Of a stretch of DNA of 64,000 bases, positions 33,155 to 41,301 are shown piece after piece. The stretch comes from Verrucomicrobiota bacterium. GTDB lineage: Bacteria > Verrucomicrobiota > Verrucomicrobiia > Limisphaerales > Pedosphaeraceae. Each line of letters begins with the position of its first letter. Position 1 is the first letter of the stretch. The DNA is taken from positions 29,044-93,043 of the forward strand of contig JAJPHR010000102.1 of NCBI GenBank assembly GCA_021325145.1. The letters are read 5' to 3'. Position numbers and translations under genes: made by a program. The notes under the pieces are model-generated. The model had not been told where the DNA came from and did no database searches. It worked only from the letters and a program-made list of their open reading frames with translations.

Positions 33155-33898
33155 TCACATTGGATCGCGATTCACGTCCTTGTAATAAATGTAGCGGGCG
33201 GGCGTCTTGCCCATTGCCACGAACCATTGCGGACAGTAGGGAGCCATCCAGATGGCGTCGCCGGCCCGGACGGGATGGTAATCGGCATCGAGCCGGTAAA
33301 CGCCCTGGCCGCTGAGCATCAGGAGGCCGTGTTCCATGACGTGAGTTTCCACAAAAGGGAGGGTCGCGCCGGGTTGGTAAGTGAAGATGTTTACGGCCAG
33401 GTCGAAGGCGGGATTGTCAGGCAGCAAGACTTGCAGGCGCGCATCTTCGTTGCCGAGAAACGGCTGGCCTTTGACTTCGCGTTCGTGCCCGAAAATGGGT
33501 TCGGGTTTGCCGACGCTCGCAAGCGGTTGATACGGCTTTTGAAAAATGAGGAATTTGGCTTCGTCGCTGGACCCTTGAAAATGAATGTCCTGGCCCGGAG
33601 GAACATAGGCGTAGCTGCCGGGTTCGAGGCGGTGCTTTTTGTCATTGAGCGCGAGACTCCCCGTTCCTTCGAGCAGATACGCGAAATACTCGGTCGCGCC
33701 GGTGTTCCCGCGGCCATGGCCGTCCTTGCCCAGCGTGATGAGAAACTGGCAAAAGCGCGCGCCCATCGCCGGGGAGATCAGCACGATGCAAGTGGCCTTT
33801 TCCCAACCCGGCAGGTAACTGGTCACGAACCCGGCCGGGGTCAGCAGGCTGTAACGGTCTTTGACGACGTTCCGCGTGGCTCCAAAGAGTTCGGTCAT
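33155..33898 (-). CDS. allE: (S)-ureidoglycine aminohydrolase
   Basis: 247 residues from ATG 33898 (a TTG at 33913 would add five residues; a TATAGA box just upstream favours the ATG). It is a bicupin. The manganese site in the second cupin is seen in ETHVMEHGLLMLSGQGVYRLD, and the C-terminus YIYYKDVNRDP matches AllE. It hydrolyses (S)-ureidoglycine to (S)-ureidoglycolate and ammonia, following allantoate amidohydrolase in purine degradation. It lies 250 nt downstream of allB on the same strand. Confidence 0.93.
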   Translation of the reverse strand: MTELFGATRNVVKDRYSLLTPAGFVTSYLPGWEKATCIVLISPAMGARFCQFLITLGKDGHGRGNTGATEYFAYLLEGTGSLALNDKKHRLEPGSYAYVPPGQDIHFQGSSDEAKFLIFQKPYQPLASVGKPEPIFGHEREVKGQPFLGNEDARLQVLLPDNPAFDLAVNIFTYQPGATLPFVETHVMEHGLLMLSGQGVYRLDADYHPVRAGDAIWMAPYCPQWFVAMGKTPARYIYYKDVNRDPM

Positions 33899-33968
33899 TT
33901 TGTTGGGCGCCAATCTATACCGAGGTTCCGGGAGGTTGAAGGGAATTCTTTGATGGATATGAATATAA

Positions 33969-34115
33969 GTTAGTGAAAGGCGGGATCAGCCTGGCATTCT
34001 TACCGTCCCTTTGCAGCTGACTTTTTCCAGTCAGGCGCTCACCGCAGCGAGCACAAATGCCACTGTGCCTCTGACCAACGGGCCAGCGAGAATTTACTAT
34101 CGCGTGCGCTATTAA
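33969..34115 (+). pseudogene. Possible 3' remnant of a large secreted protein gene
   Basis: The plus-strand frame is open and ends in LTAASTNATVPLTNGPARIY YRVRY-stop. Large secreted verrucomicrobial proteins commonly end in this style (a Thr/Asn-rich strand and FYRVR). No start or upstream domain is present, and allE begins just to the left, so at most the last 48 codons survive. Confidence 0.35.
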
Positions 34116-34149
34116 AACCAACTCTGCCGCTGGCGTAAAAACCGGCTCA

Positions 34150-35514
34150 CTAAGTCAGTGAATCAGTGGGTTTGACCAATTCGCCCGCCGGCTCAGCCGC
34201 AATCCTGCCGTCCTTGAATATCGTCCGGCCACGAAGCACGGTCTGAATGACCCTGCCGCTGAGGACTCGCCCCGCGTAAGGACTTTGGGGATGACGGTAA
34301 AGCAGCTCGTTCCGATCCACGGCAAAAGCCTGCCGCAAATCGGCGAGGACGAGATCGGCGTCGGCGTCGACCGCCAACCGGCCCTTGGTCGAGGGCAGAT
34401 GGAAACGTTCAGCCACATTCAACGAAACCAACCGGCTGATCAATGGCAGCGCGATCTCCCTTTTTACGTGGCCCTCCGTCAGCAACAGCGGCAGAGTGTG
34501 CTGCGCTCCGGAGATGCCGCCCCACACTTTGAAGAAGTTTGGATTCTGTTTCAGGTCGGGCGGCGACGGCGAATGATCCGAGCCAACCGTCGTCACATGT
34601 CCGGCGCGCAGGTATTCCCAAAGCGCGTCTTGCGCGGGCTTGGGCCGAAGCGGCGGCGCGCACTTGGCCACCGCGCCAAGTTCCTCGACATCGTCTTCGG
34701 TCAAGACCAGATAGTGCGGACAAGTTTCGCACGTCACATCCACGCCTCCATTCCGCGCCGAGGCAATCAACGCAATCCCGGTGCCGCAACTGACGTGAAC
34801 AATGTGCAACGCGCAGCCCGTCTCGCCCGCGAGCGCCAGCGCGCGCTGGATGGCGTCGAGTTCCGCTTCAATCGGGCGCGAATCCAAATAATCACGAATG
34901 GCGATTTTGCCCGCGCGAAGGCACTGCTCGGTGTTTTCGCGGGTAATGACATCGCTCTCCGCATGGACCGCCACGATCTTCTTGAGCCGCGCCGCGCGCT
35001 TCATGCCCTCCTTAAGCACCGCATCGTCCACGCTCGCAAAATCCTCGATGCCGCTGTTGGACATGAACGCTTTGAAGCCCACCACTCCGCGCGCGGCCAA
35101 TTCCTCCAATCGATCCAAATTGGTCGGCACCAACCCGCCCCAAAAAGCGAAGTCGGTCAACGAACCGGCTCGCGCCGCGGCCAGCTTCAGATCGAAGCTC
35201 TCCGCATCCAGCGTCGGCGGATGCGCATTCAGCGGCATGTCGAAGAACAGCGTGCCGCCGCCCGCGGCCAGCGCCCGGGTGCCCGTCACGAACCCTTCCC
35301 AATGCGCGCGGCCCGGCTCGTTGAAATGAACGTGGGCATCGATGACGCCAGGAAAAATGTGCAGCCCGCTGGCGTCAATAATCTCGCGGCTGGAACTCTG
35401 CACGCTGGGTTGGAGAACGGCAATTTTGCCCGCGACCACGCCGACATCGAGCGGCATCGCTTCGGTGGCGGTGACAACCGTTCCCCCGCGCAGGAGGAGA
35501 TCAAATTCAGGCAT
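34150..35514 (-). CDS. allB: Allantoinase
   Basis: 454 residues. Cyclic amidohydrolase with GVIDAHVHFNEPGRAHWEGF (metal His61/His63), GFKAFMSN with the carbamylated Lys, HIVHVSCGTG, CETCPHYLVL and VGSDHSPSP. The segments PGRAHWEGF and YRHPQSPYAGR favour allantoinase over dihydropyrimidinase. It opens allantoin to allantoate. Its start overlaps the end of allC by eight nt, so the two are translationally coupled. Some dihydropyrimidine activity cannot be excluded, given the pyrimidine genes nearby and the absence of another cyclic amidohydrolase. Confidence 0.93.
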   Translation of the reverse strand: MPEFDLLLRGGTVVTATEAMPLDVGVVAGKIAVLQPSVQSSSREIIDASGLHIFPGVIDAHVHFNEPGRAHWEGFVTGTRALAAGGGTLFFDMPLNAHPPTLDAESFDLKLAAARAGSLTDFAFWGGLVPTNLDRLEELAARGVVGFKAFMSNSGIEDFASVDDAVLKEGMKRAARLKKIVAVHAESDVITRENTEQCLRAGKIAIRDYLDSRPIEAELDAIQRALALAGETGCALHIVHVSCGTGIALIASARNGGVDVTCETCPHYLVLTEDDVEELGAVAKCAPPLRPKPAQDALWEYLRAGHVTTVGSDHSPSPPDLKQNPNFFKVWGGISGAQHTLPLLLTEGHVKREIALPLISRLVSLNVAERFHLPSTKGRLAVDADADLVLADLRQAFAVDRNELLYRHPQSPYAGRVLSGRVIQTVLRGRTIFKDGRIAAEPAGELVKPTDSLT

Positions 35515-36769
35515 GCTTTCGATTCGACAGCGGACTTAGCTGATTGCCCAACAGTAGCAGAAAATCGCTGAGCACCGCAATGGCCACGCGCACGTCCTCC
35601 AGCAGCACCAATTCATCCGGATGATGGCTGATGCCCCCCTTGCAGCGGACAAACAGCATCGCCATGGGCGTGATGTCGCCCATCACCGCGGCGTCATGGC
35701 CCGCGCCGCTCGATAATTCCGTCACCTCGACCAGATGCCGGCGCGCGGCTTTGGCCAGCAGCCCCGACAACTCGCGCGAGCAAGGCACCGACTGCGTCTC
35801 CTGCACCACTTCCCAATCCACAATGACGCCGCGCTGTTCCCCGCTCCGATGCGCCACCTCCTGCAACCGCGCGCAAGCGGCCGTCCTCGTCGCGTCCAGG
35901 TGATGCCGCACATCGAGGGTCAGGACCACATCGCCCGGGATGACATTGCTCGCGCCGGGACGCGCCTCAATCTGTCCCACCGTCGCCATCAGTCCCGGAT
36001 GATCGCGCATGCTGGCTTCCACCGCCGTGATGAACTGCGCCGCCGTCGCCAGCGCGTCATGACGCAGGTTCAACGGCGTGGTGCCCGCGTGCCCGGCCTG
36101 CCCGGTGAAACGCACCTTCGCGCGAGTCTGGCCCGCGATGGCCGTCACCACCCCGACCGGCTGGTATTTCTTTTCCAGCACCGGCCCTTGTTCCAAATGC
36201 AACTCGGTATAACCCAATAAATCCTGGGGATCGCGCCGCGCCGCCTGAAGTTTGTCCGGGTCGCCTCCAAACGCGCGAATCGCCTCGGACAGCGAAACGC
36301 CGCGCGAATCGAATCGCTTCAAATCCTGCTCGTTGAACCGGCCGGCCAGCACCTTGCTTCCCAGATATGTCGTCTGAAAACGCGCGCCCTCCTCGTCGGC
36401 GAACGCGACAACTTCAATCGCGAACGGGAGTCGAGTCTGGCTTTGGTGAAGTTGCTGCACGCACGCGATGCCCGCCAGCACTCCCAACGTGCCGTCGAAC
36501 TTCCCGGCGTCCCGCACCGTGTCCAGGTGCGAGCCAAGCATGAAAGTCTTGGCCCGGTCGTCCTCGCCGGGGTAACGCCCAATCAGGTTGCCGATGGCGT
36601 CTTCCGAGACCGTCATCCCCGCTTCCCGCATCCAGGACCCGGCGAGTTCGTTCGCCTTGCGCATCGCCGGCGAACCGAACGTGCGGGTCAAGCGGTCCGG
36701 TTCCTCGCTGATTCGCCCCAGCGTTTCGATGCGTTCCACCACCACCTGCGCAAGATCAATCGTGCTCAT
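35507..36769 (-). CDS. allC: Allantoate amidohydrolase (M20 family)
   Basis: 420 residues from ATG 36769 (MSTIDLAQVV); the frame continues upstream without support. M20 metal motifs are present: MLGSHLDTVRDAGKFDG, FADEEGARFQTTYLGS, ELHLEQGPVLE and GISHHPDELV. It splits allantoate to ureidoglycine, CO2 and ammonia. The stop overlaps the allB start, and uraH starts upstream on the same strand. A second M20 paralogue at 41302-42546 is assigned to pyrimidine degradation. Confidence 0.9.
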   Translation of the reverse strand: MSTIDLAQVVVERIETLGRISEEPDRLTRTFGSPAMRKANELAGSWMREAGMTVSEDAIGNLIGRYPGEDDRAKTFMLGSHLDTVRDAGKFDGTLGVLAGIACVQQLHQSQTRLPFAIEVVAFADEEGARFQTTYLGSKVLAGRFNEQDLKRFDSRGVSLSEAIRAFGGDPDKLQAARRDPQDLLGYTELHLEQGPVLEKKYQPVGVVTAIAGQTRAKVRFTGQAGHAGTTPLNLRHDALATAAQFITAVEASMRDHPGLMATVGQIEARPGASNVIPGDVVLTLDVRHHLDATRTAACARLQEVAHRSGEQRGVIVDWEVVQETQSVPCSRELSGLLAKAARRHLVEVTELSSGAGHDAAVMGDITPMAMLFVRCKGGISHHPDELVLLEDVRVAIAVLSDFLLLLGNQLSPLSNRKHA

Positions 36770-36861
36770 GGCAAAAACTGTCCAAGATCCTGACAAAAAG
36801 CAGCAAATGCCGCGCCAGATTTGGCCGGAAGGGAGGTTTGTTGAGTCGCCATGCGCCGGGC

Positions 36862-37215
36862 TCAACTTCCCCGATACGTGCTGTAGGCCCACGGCGACAC
36901 CAGCAACGGGACGTGATATGAAGCCGCGGCGTCGGCGATTCCGAAACGAACCGGCACCCGATCCAGAAACGGCACCTTCGCCGGGGAAGCTTTTCCCGCA
37001 AAATAGCCGCCCACGTAAAAAATCAGTTCATACTGTCCAACTTTCATCTCCGCTGGACCCAGGAGCGGCAGGTCCGTGCGACCATCCGCATTGGTCCAAA
37101 CACTCTTGAGCAACCTCGGGGCGTTGTCCTCCACCAACCAAAGTTCGATCTGCATGCCCTCCGCCGGGCAGCCATTGGCGGTATCCAAAACATGGGTGCT
37201 TAGTTTGGCAGGCAT
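36862..37215 (-). CDS. uraH: 5-hydroxyisourate hydrolase
   Basis: 117 residues of a transthyretin-like protein. The N-terminal LSTHVLDTANGCPA and the C-terminal signature tetrapeptide YRGS are diagnostic. It hydrolyses 5-hydroxyisourate, the product of urate oxidation, to OHCU. It leads the minus-strand run uraH-allC-allB-allE. Urate oxidase is not in the window. Confidence 0.95.
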   Translation of the reverse strand: MPAKLSTHVLDTANGCPAEGMQIELWLVEDNAPRLLKSVWTNADGRTDLPLLGPAEMKVGQYELIFYVGGYFAGKASPAKVPFLDRVPVRFGIADAAASYHVPLLVSPWAYSTYRGS

Positions 37216-37342
37216 AAATAATGTACGCAGCTTAAAGTTTTGGCAGGTGCTGGCAATCCGAAAGGCAAAGACCGAACACGCAGGGAGTCGTTGCCGCCCT
37301 TCTCCGATTTGGGCAACACGTTATGACTTCGGGTTTCGGATT

Positions 37343-38797
37343 TCATATCACTCCTTGATGACACGGGCACACCGGCATCGTCCTTGACCATCGCAAGTGA
37401 CAGTGGGGGCACTCGGCAGCGTTCATCCGCCCCTTGGCCCCGCAATAACACCGATACCGAAACATCGGCTCCGCCGGAATGGGGCGCGCCACTTCGTGCG
37501 TGCCGTCGCTCCCGCCCTGCTGCGGATGCCGCTCTTCACCCGCTGCTTCTCCATTTTGAATTTCGGACTTGGTCATTGGACATGGATCATTTTCCGTCCC
37601 CTGTCTGGCCACAGGCACTTGGTGCTTTTCCGGCTTGCCGCGCCGAAGCCTCCCGGCGAGAGCGGGTGCTTGGTTGTTGGTGCTTGGCGCTTCCCTCGTG
37701 CTTGTGCTCGTCCTCGCTCCCATTTTCCCCGCCTTTAAACTCACGTTCTCGCCTGGCGCACCGCACCTTGTTTCACTTTGTTCTACTTTGTTTTTGTTTG
37801 TTTCACCTTGTTCCACCTTGTGCCCAGTCGTTCCATTCCCGGCGGAACCGTTGTGCTGCAACCCATTCTGTGAAGGCTCGTGCTGGCCGCGCCGAAGCTC
37901 CCCCGCGGAGGCGGGGGCTTGGTTGTTGGTGCTTGGTGCTTCCGCCGCAGGCGGCGAGCGCCGCTCCGCCTTAAGCTCCTCCAGGCTGATGCCCCGCTTG
38001 CGGGCTTCCCAGGCCAGGCGCTCCGGGCCATTGCCGCTCAACTGGCCAAAAATTGCAAATTCAAGCTGCCGAGTGCGCTCATCCTCCCGCTGGCCCTGCT
38101 CCCGGGCCTCCTGGCCAAGCGACTCCAGCCGCCCCGGCTCAAGGGCCCATTCCCGATGCTCCTGCTCCGTAACCTGGCGCCTGGCCTGCTCCTTGCAGCG
38201 GATCTCCCGCACCCGATGGTCCCCGCGCCGCAACGCCGCCACATCCCGGCCCAACTGCCGCAACACCGGCCAGCTCTCCTCGGGCCCCTGCCGCTCCAAA
38301 CACCGCGCCAGCGCCACGTAACGCGAGCCCAGCCACAAGGCCAGCTTCTCCCCCAGCTCCAAACCCGCCAAATCCTGGTTGCCGCTGGCAAACTCCTGGA
38401 ACACCTCCCGCGCCTCCTGCTTGAGCAGCCAGTCCCGAAAACCACCCTGCCGCCACTGCGAGAGGTTCTGCTGCGAAACCGCCCGCCCCCGAAACTCCCG
38501 CCGCAGCAGCGCCCCGGTCTCCGGCAGCCCGTTAAGCCACTCCAGCAACTTGGGCCCGCTGATCCCCTGCGCCAGCGCCCGATTCAGCCCCTCCCGAATC
38601 CCCACCGGCAGCCGCGCAATCTTCCCATGCCGGTACCGCGCCCCGCATTCATTCGTGCTCGTCCTCGTCCTCGTCCTCGATTCCGTTTCGCGCGCCTTCC
38701 GCCCTTCCTTCAAATTCCGGCCTTCGGGCTTCGGATTTCTGGCTTCGGATTTCGGATTTAAATTTGTCTTTGTCTTTGCGGGAGCGCGGGTCTTCAT
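37343..38797 (-). CDS. Hypothetical protein: DUF3486-like core with repeat-derived tails and C-terminal zinc ribbon
   Basis: 484 residues. Residues about 56-135 (GKIARLPVGIREGLNRALAQ, LLEWLNGLPETGALLRREF, QQNLSQWRQGGFRDWLLKQE) resemble the DUF3486/Mu Gp27-like family found as stand-alone genes in Verrucomicrobia. A charged helical region follows. The remaining sequence is low complexity: the N-terminal 50 residues come from ATCCGAA and GTCCTC tandem units, and residues about 285-420 contain two copies of an EAPSTNNQAPA unit plus KVEQGET/KVEQSET units, all encoded by dispersed repeats. The end has paired cysteines (YRCYCG, CPHC, CPCH), a possible zinc ribbon. Function unknown; start uncertain. 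Confidence 0.65.
   Translation of the reverse strand: MKTRAPAKTKTNLNPKSEARNPKPEGRNLKEGRKARETESRTRTRTSTNECGARYRHGKIARLPVGIREGLNRALAQGISGPKLLEWLNGLPETGALLRREFRGRAVSQQNLSQWRQGGFRDWLLKQEAREVFQEFASGNQDLAGLELGEKLALWLGSRYVALARCLERQGPEESWPVLRQLGRDVAALRRGDHRVREIRCKEQARRQVTEQEHREWALEPGRLESLGQEAREQGQREDERTRQLEFAIFGQLSGNGPERLAWEARKRGISLEELKAERRSPPAAEAPSTNNQAPASAGELRRGQHEPSQNGLQHNGSAGNGTTGHKVEQGETNKNKVEQSETRCGAPGENVSLKAGKMGARTSTSTREAPSTNNQAPALAGRLRRGKPEKHQVPVARQGTENDPCPMTKSEIQNGEAAGEERHPQQGGSDGTHEVARPIPAEPMFRYRCYCGAKGRMNAAECPHCHLRWSRTMPVCPCHQGVI
37636..37694. repeat. 59-bp direct repeat, copy 1
   Basis: TGCCGCGCCGAAGC, then GCTTGGTTGTTGGTGCTTGG and a final CGCTTCC. It matches 37885-37943 closely and uses the same GGTGCTTGG words as the AGCTCCA palindromes. 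It lies inside the repeat-tailed ORF and is translated. Confidence 0.75.
37885..37943. repeat. 59-bp direct repeat, copy 2
   Basis: GGCCGCGCCGAAGC, a CCCCCGCGGAGGCGGGGG hairpin, then GCTTGGTTGTTGGTGCTTGG and TGCTTCC. Same orientation as copy 1, 249 bp away. Confidence 0.75.
38713..38766. repeat. ATCCGAA-type tandem repeat
   Basis: Degenerate tandem of TTCGGATTT/TTCGGGCTT units. It encodes part of the N-terminal tail of the repeat-tailed ORF (PKSEARNPKPEGRN). A related TTCGGGTTTCGGATTT stretch lies at about 37328-37345, at the other end of that ORF. Confidence 0.6.
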
Positions 38798-39031
38798 TTG
38801 CCTTGTGGGTTTGGGATTTGGTTCCTGGTGTTGGCGTCCATGCCGCCCATCCTCCCACCCCGGCGGCCGCGCTTCCCGCTCCCAACGCAGCCGCCATCCT
38901 TAAGCCTGGGCCATGGACATTTACTTTCACACCGTGAACTTTACTATACTTCAGTGCCAAGCGCAATCTTAAATCTGCATAAAATATAACATTAGTTCAG
39001 CAACCAATTCTCCTCGAGGAATTCCCCTCCA

Positions 39032-39155
39032 GGAATCCCGAAGGGATTCCATCACTCAGCCCAGGGTTGCGCGCGCCACGTCGTAGCGGAGCGAAGACGG
39101 GAGGCACGAGCTACCCTTGGTCACCGTCCTAAAATTCCTCAACCCAACGGGGTTG
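39032..39155. repeat. Composite hairpin repeat
   Basis: Three successive hairpins: GGAATCCC-GAA-GGGATTCC (39032-39050, perfect), CCCAGGGT (39060-39067) pairing imperfectly with ACCCTTGG (39113-39120), and CAACCC/GGGTTG around 39140-39155. From memory, similar AGCCCAGGGTTG and CAACCCC elements are dispersed in related genomes. Confidence 0.6.
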
Positions 39156-39225
39156 CAGACCTGTGCGCATGAAAATGTCGGAGCTGCAAGACCGCAAGAT
39201 TAGTCAAGCAGCCCGCCATCGTGTT

Positions 39226-39234
39226 TGCTAGTTT
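39226..39234 (+). promoter_or_regulatory. Extended -10 element of the AraC-type gene
   Basis: TGC-TAGTTT, -10 hexamer at 39229-39234, eight bases before the ATG at 39243. No convincing -35. Confidence 0.45.
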
Positions 39235-39242
39235 AGCGCGCA

Positions 39243-40670
39243 ATGAACGGCACACAGCCCGAGCATAAAACAACGTGGAACGATTACCGGGAGCGCATTT
39301 TGCGGGTGTTGACGCACATCCAGGAGCATCTGGATGAGGCGCTGGATTTGGAGGCGTTGGCGCGGGTGGCATGTTTTTCGAGTTTTCATTTTCACCGTGT
39401 CTTCGCGGCGATGACGGGTGAAACGCTTGCGGACCATGTGCGGCGGCTGCGGTTGGAGCAGGCGGCGATGGAATTGAGGGCGGGCGGGAAGCAGGTGATT
39501 CAAGTGGCGCTGGACGCGGGTTACGGAGCGCATGAGGCGTTCACGCGGGCGTTCAAAGCGGCCTACGGAGTTTCACCGGCGGAATTTCGCCGCGCGACGG
39601 GGCCCGTCGCCATTCTCGCCGCGCCGTCCGGCGTGCATTTTCGGCCGGGAGTTCCCTTGACCACTTTCAACACAAATCACCTCACAACAAAAGTTATGAA
39701 AGTCATCACCAAAAAAATCAAACCGCTGCGCGTGGCTTATTTGCGGCATGTCGGGCCATACGAAGACGTCAAGCAAACGTGGGTTGACCTCGTAAAACAA
39801 CTCTCGGCGGACCAGCAGGTTGGCAAGCGTTCGATGTTCATTGGCATCGGGCATGATAATCCATCAGTGACGCCGGCGGCGGAGCTTCGTTACGATGCCT
39901 GCATCACGGTGGATGAAGAATATGAGCCGAAGAAGCCGGTTGAGTTGCAGACCATCCCCGGCGGCGATTGCGCCGTGGTGAAAAATTGCCCGGTCGCGAA
40001 AATCAAGGACGCCTTTCAGTTTCTGTACAGCAAATGGCTCGCGCGGAGTTCCCGGGAGTTGCGGCCTGCGCCGGGCTTTATCGTGCATGTGGGCGCCTGG
40101 GACACGGTCGCGCCCAAGAAACAGCGGGTGGATATTTATATGCCGTTGCAGCCGAAACGGCCCCGGAATAAAGCCCGGCAGATGAAGATCGAAGTGAGGA
40201 CGCTGGAGCCGCAGCGGGTCGCGTATATGCGGCGGGTGGGGCCCTACAACGGGGCGTATGGGATATGGCTGGATTTCATGACCCGGCTGAAGCAGGACGG
40301 GCTGCCCCGCAAGGATTCGTTGTTCATTGGCGTGCCCTTGGATAATCCGAAGGACACCCCGCCGGAGAAATTACGTTATGACGCCTGCGTGACGGTGGAT
40401 GAGAAGTACCTGCCCACGAAGCCGGTGCGTGTGCGAACGATAGCAGGCGGCGATTATGTGGTGGCGAGGAATTGCCCGATCGGGGCGATCGCCAAGGGTT
40501 ATGAGAAATTGTTCTACTCATGGCTGCCCGCAAGCGGCCGCAAAGCACGGAAGGCCCCGTCGTTTTTGGTAGCCGTGAATGGTGCGGAGGGGATGCCGCC
40601 GACGTTTGGGCTAACGGATATTTATGTGCCATTGGAGGCGTCGAACCAGGATTGGACGCCTGGAACTTGA
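39243..40670 (+). CDS. AraC-type regulator with two tandem GyrI-like ligand domains
   Basis: 475 residues. Residues about 14-120 form the AraC/XylS double helix-turn-helix (LDLEALARVACFSSFHFHRVF; IQVALDAGYGAHEAFTRAFK). Two copies of a GyrI-like effector domain follow, one from KIKPLRVAYLRHVGPYEDVK and one from LEPQRVAYMRRVGPYNGAYG. Each contains a matching ELRYDACITVD/KLRYDACVTVD segment, which shows an internal duplication. Usual relatives have one such domain. Its position inside the nucleobase island makes it the candidate local regulator (inference). The last codons overlap a repeat arm. Confidence 0.92.
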   Translation: MNGTQPEHKTTWNDYRERILRVLTHIQEHLDEALDLEALARVACFSSFHFHRVFAAMTGETLADHVRRLRLEQAAMELRAGGKQVIQVALDAGYGAHEAFTRAFKAAYGVSPAEFRRATGPVAILAAPSGVHFRPGVPLTTFNTNHLTTKVMKVITKKIKPLRVAYLRHVGPYEDVKQTWVDLVKQLSADQQVGKRSMFIGIGHDNPSVTPAAELRYDACITVDEEYEPKKPVELQTIPGGDCAVVKNCPVAKIKDAFQFLYSKWLARSSRELRPAPGFIVHVGAWDTVAPKKQRVDIYMPLQPKRPRNKARQMKIEVRTLEPQRVAYMRRVGPYNGAYGIWLDFMTRLKQDGLPRKDSLFIGVPLDNPKDTPPEKLRYDACVTVDEKYLPTKPVRVRTIAGGDYVVARNCPIGAIAKGYEKLFYSWLPASGRKARKAPSFLVAVNGAEGMPPTFGLTDIYVPLEASNQDWTPGT

Positions 40671-40717
40671 AGTTTGGAGCTTTTCTGGAGCTTGGCGGTT
40701 GGCGCTGGGTGTTTTGC
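40660..40717. repeat. AGCTCCA-family repeat, single arm
   Basis: Contains GAAGTTTGGAGCTTTTCTGG and AGCTTGGCGGTTGGCGC, the right-arm consensus. It lies between the convergent AraC-type gene and uraD and supplies the last AraC codons. Confidence 0.65.
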
Positions 40718-40737
40718 CCGGTCCGTTCTTCCAGGCT

Positions 40738-41268
40738 TCAAACCGCCCTCTCCTCACCATCCATCAAATCCATCAACCGCAACCACGCGATCTTGCTAAT
40801 CTCCTCCAACGCCGCCGCTATCTCCTGGGTTCGCGTGTTCTTGAGCCGCGCTTCAAAACCTTTAAGAATCGCTTCCTTCTTGTTTAGCCGCGCGCAAATC
40901 ACAAACGGGAAACCAAACTTCTCGCGATACGCCTGGTTATTGCTTTGAAAGGCCGCAATCTCCTCCGGCGTGAGCCGGCCCAAGCCCGCGCTCGCCTGCT
41001 CGCGATTCGACTCAGGCGTCAGCGTCCCCGCCAGCGCCGCGCGACCGACCAGATCCGGATGCGCGCGAATCAACTGCAACTGCCTCTCCTCGCCCGCCTC
41101 CCGCACCACCTTCACCAACGCCCGATGCAACTCTTCCACACTCGCAAACGGCCGCTGCGCCCAAGCTGCTTCCGCGATCCACGGCGAATGTTCAAACACC
41201 GGCCCAACCACGCGGACGAATTCCTCCTGCGACAACGAGTTAAGCCATTCGAGTTTGTAACGTGGCAT
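40738..41268 (-). CDS. uraD: OHCU decarboxylase
   Basis: 176 residues from ATG 41268 (an upstream in-frame ATG at 41283 is less likely). Landmarks: RAHPDLVGRA with the catalytic His70, and SNREQASAGL with Glu90. It decarboxylates 2-oxo-4-hydroxy-4-carboxy-5-ureidoimidazoline to (S)-allantoin, completing the uraH product's route to allB. It is separated from uraH by 3.5 kb holding the repeat-tailed ORF and the regulator. A carbamoyl amidohydrolase gene lies 33 nt upstream on the same strand. Confidence 0.94.
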   Translation of the reverse strand: MPRYKLEWLNSLSQEEFVRVVGPVFEHSPWIAEAAWAQRPFASVEELHRALVKVVREAGEERQLQLIRAHPDLVGRAALAGTLTPESNREQASAGLGRLTPEEIAAFQSNNQAYREKFGFPFVICARLNKKEAILKGFEARLKNTRTQEIAAALEEISKIAWLRLMDLMDGEERAV

Positions 41269-41301
41269 AGCACCAATCACCAATCCGGCCCCAAAGAAAA
41301 A

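Larger units (their letters stand above)
38798..39242. other. Repeat-bearing intergenic region
   Basis: 445 bases with no supported gene, between the divergent repeat-tailed ORF and the AraC-type regulator. It holds the hairpin cluster at 39032-39155 and an extended -10 box directly before the regulator. Confidence 0.6.

Noticed and set aside
34285..35571. Open frame of 428 codons on the plus strand
   Set aside because: Antisense to allB; composition typical of a shadow.
37636..37943. Possible CRISPR-like array
   Set aside because: Only two repeat copies with a 190-bp separation, inside an open frame, and no cas genes.
38649..38966. Minus-strand frame of 105 codons with an Ala/Gly-rich start
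   Set aside because: It shares DNA with the repeat-tailed ORF in another frame and its second half is translated tandem repeat; no family pattern.
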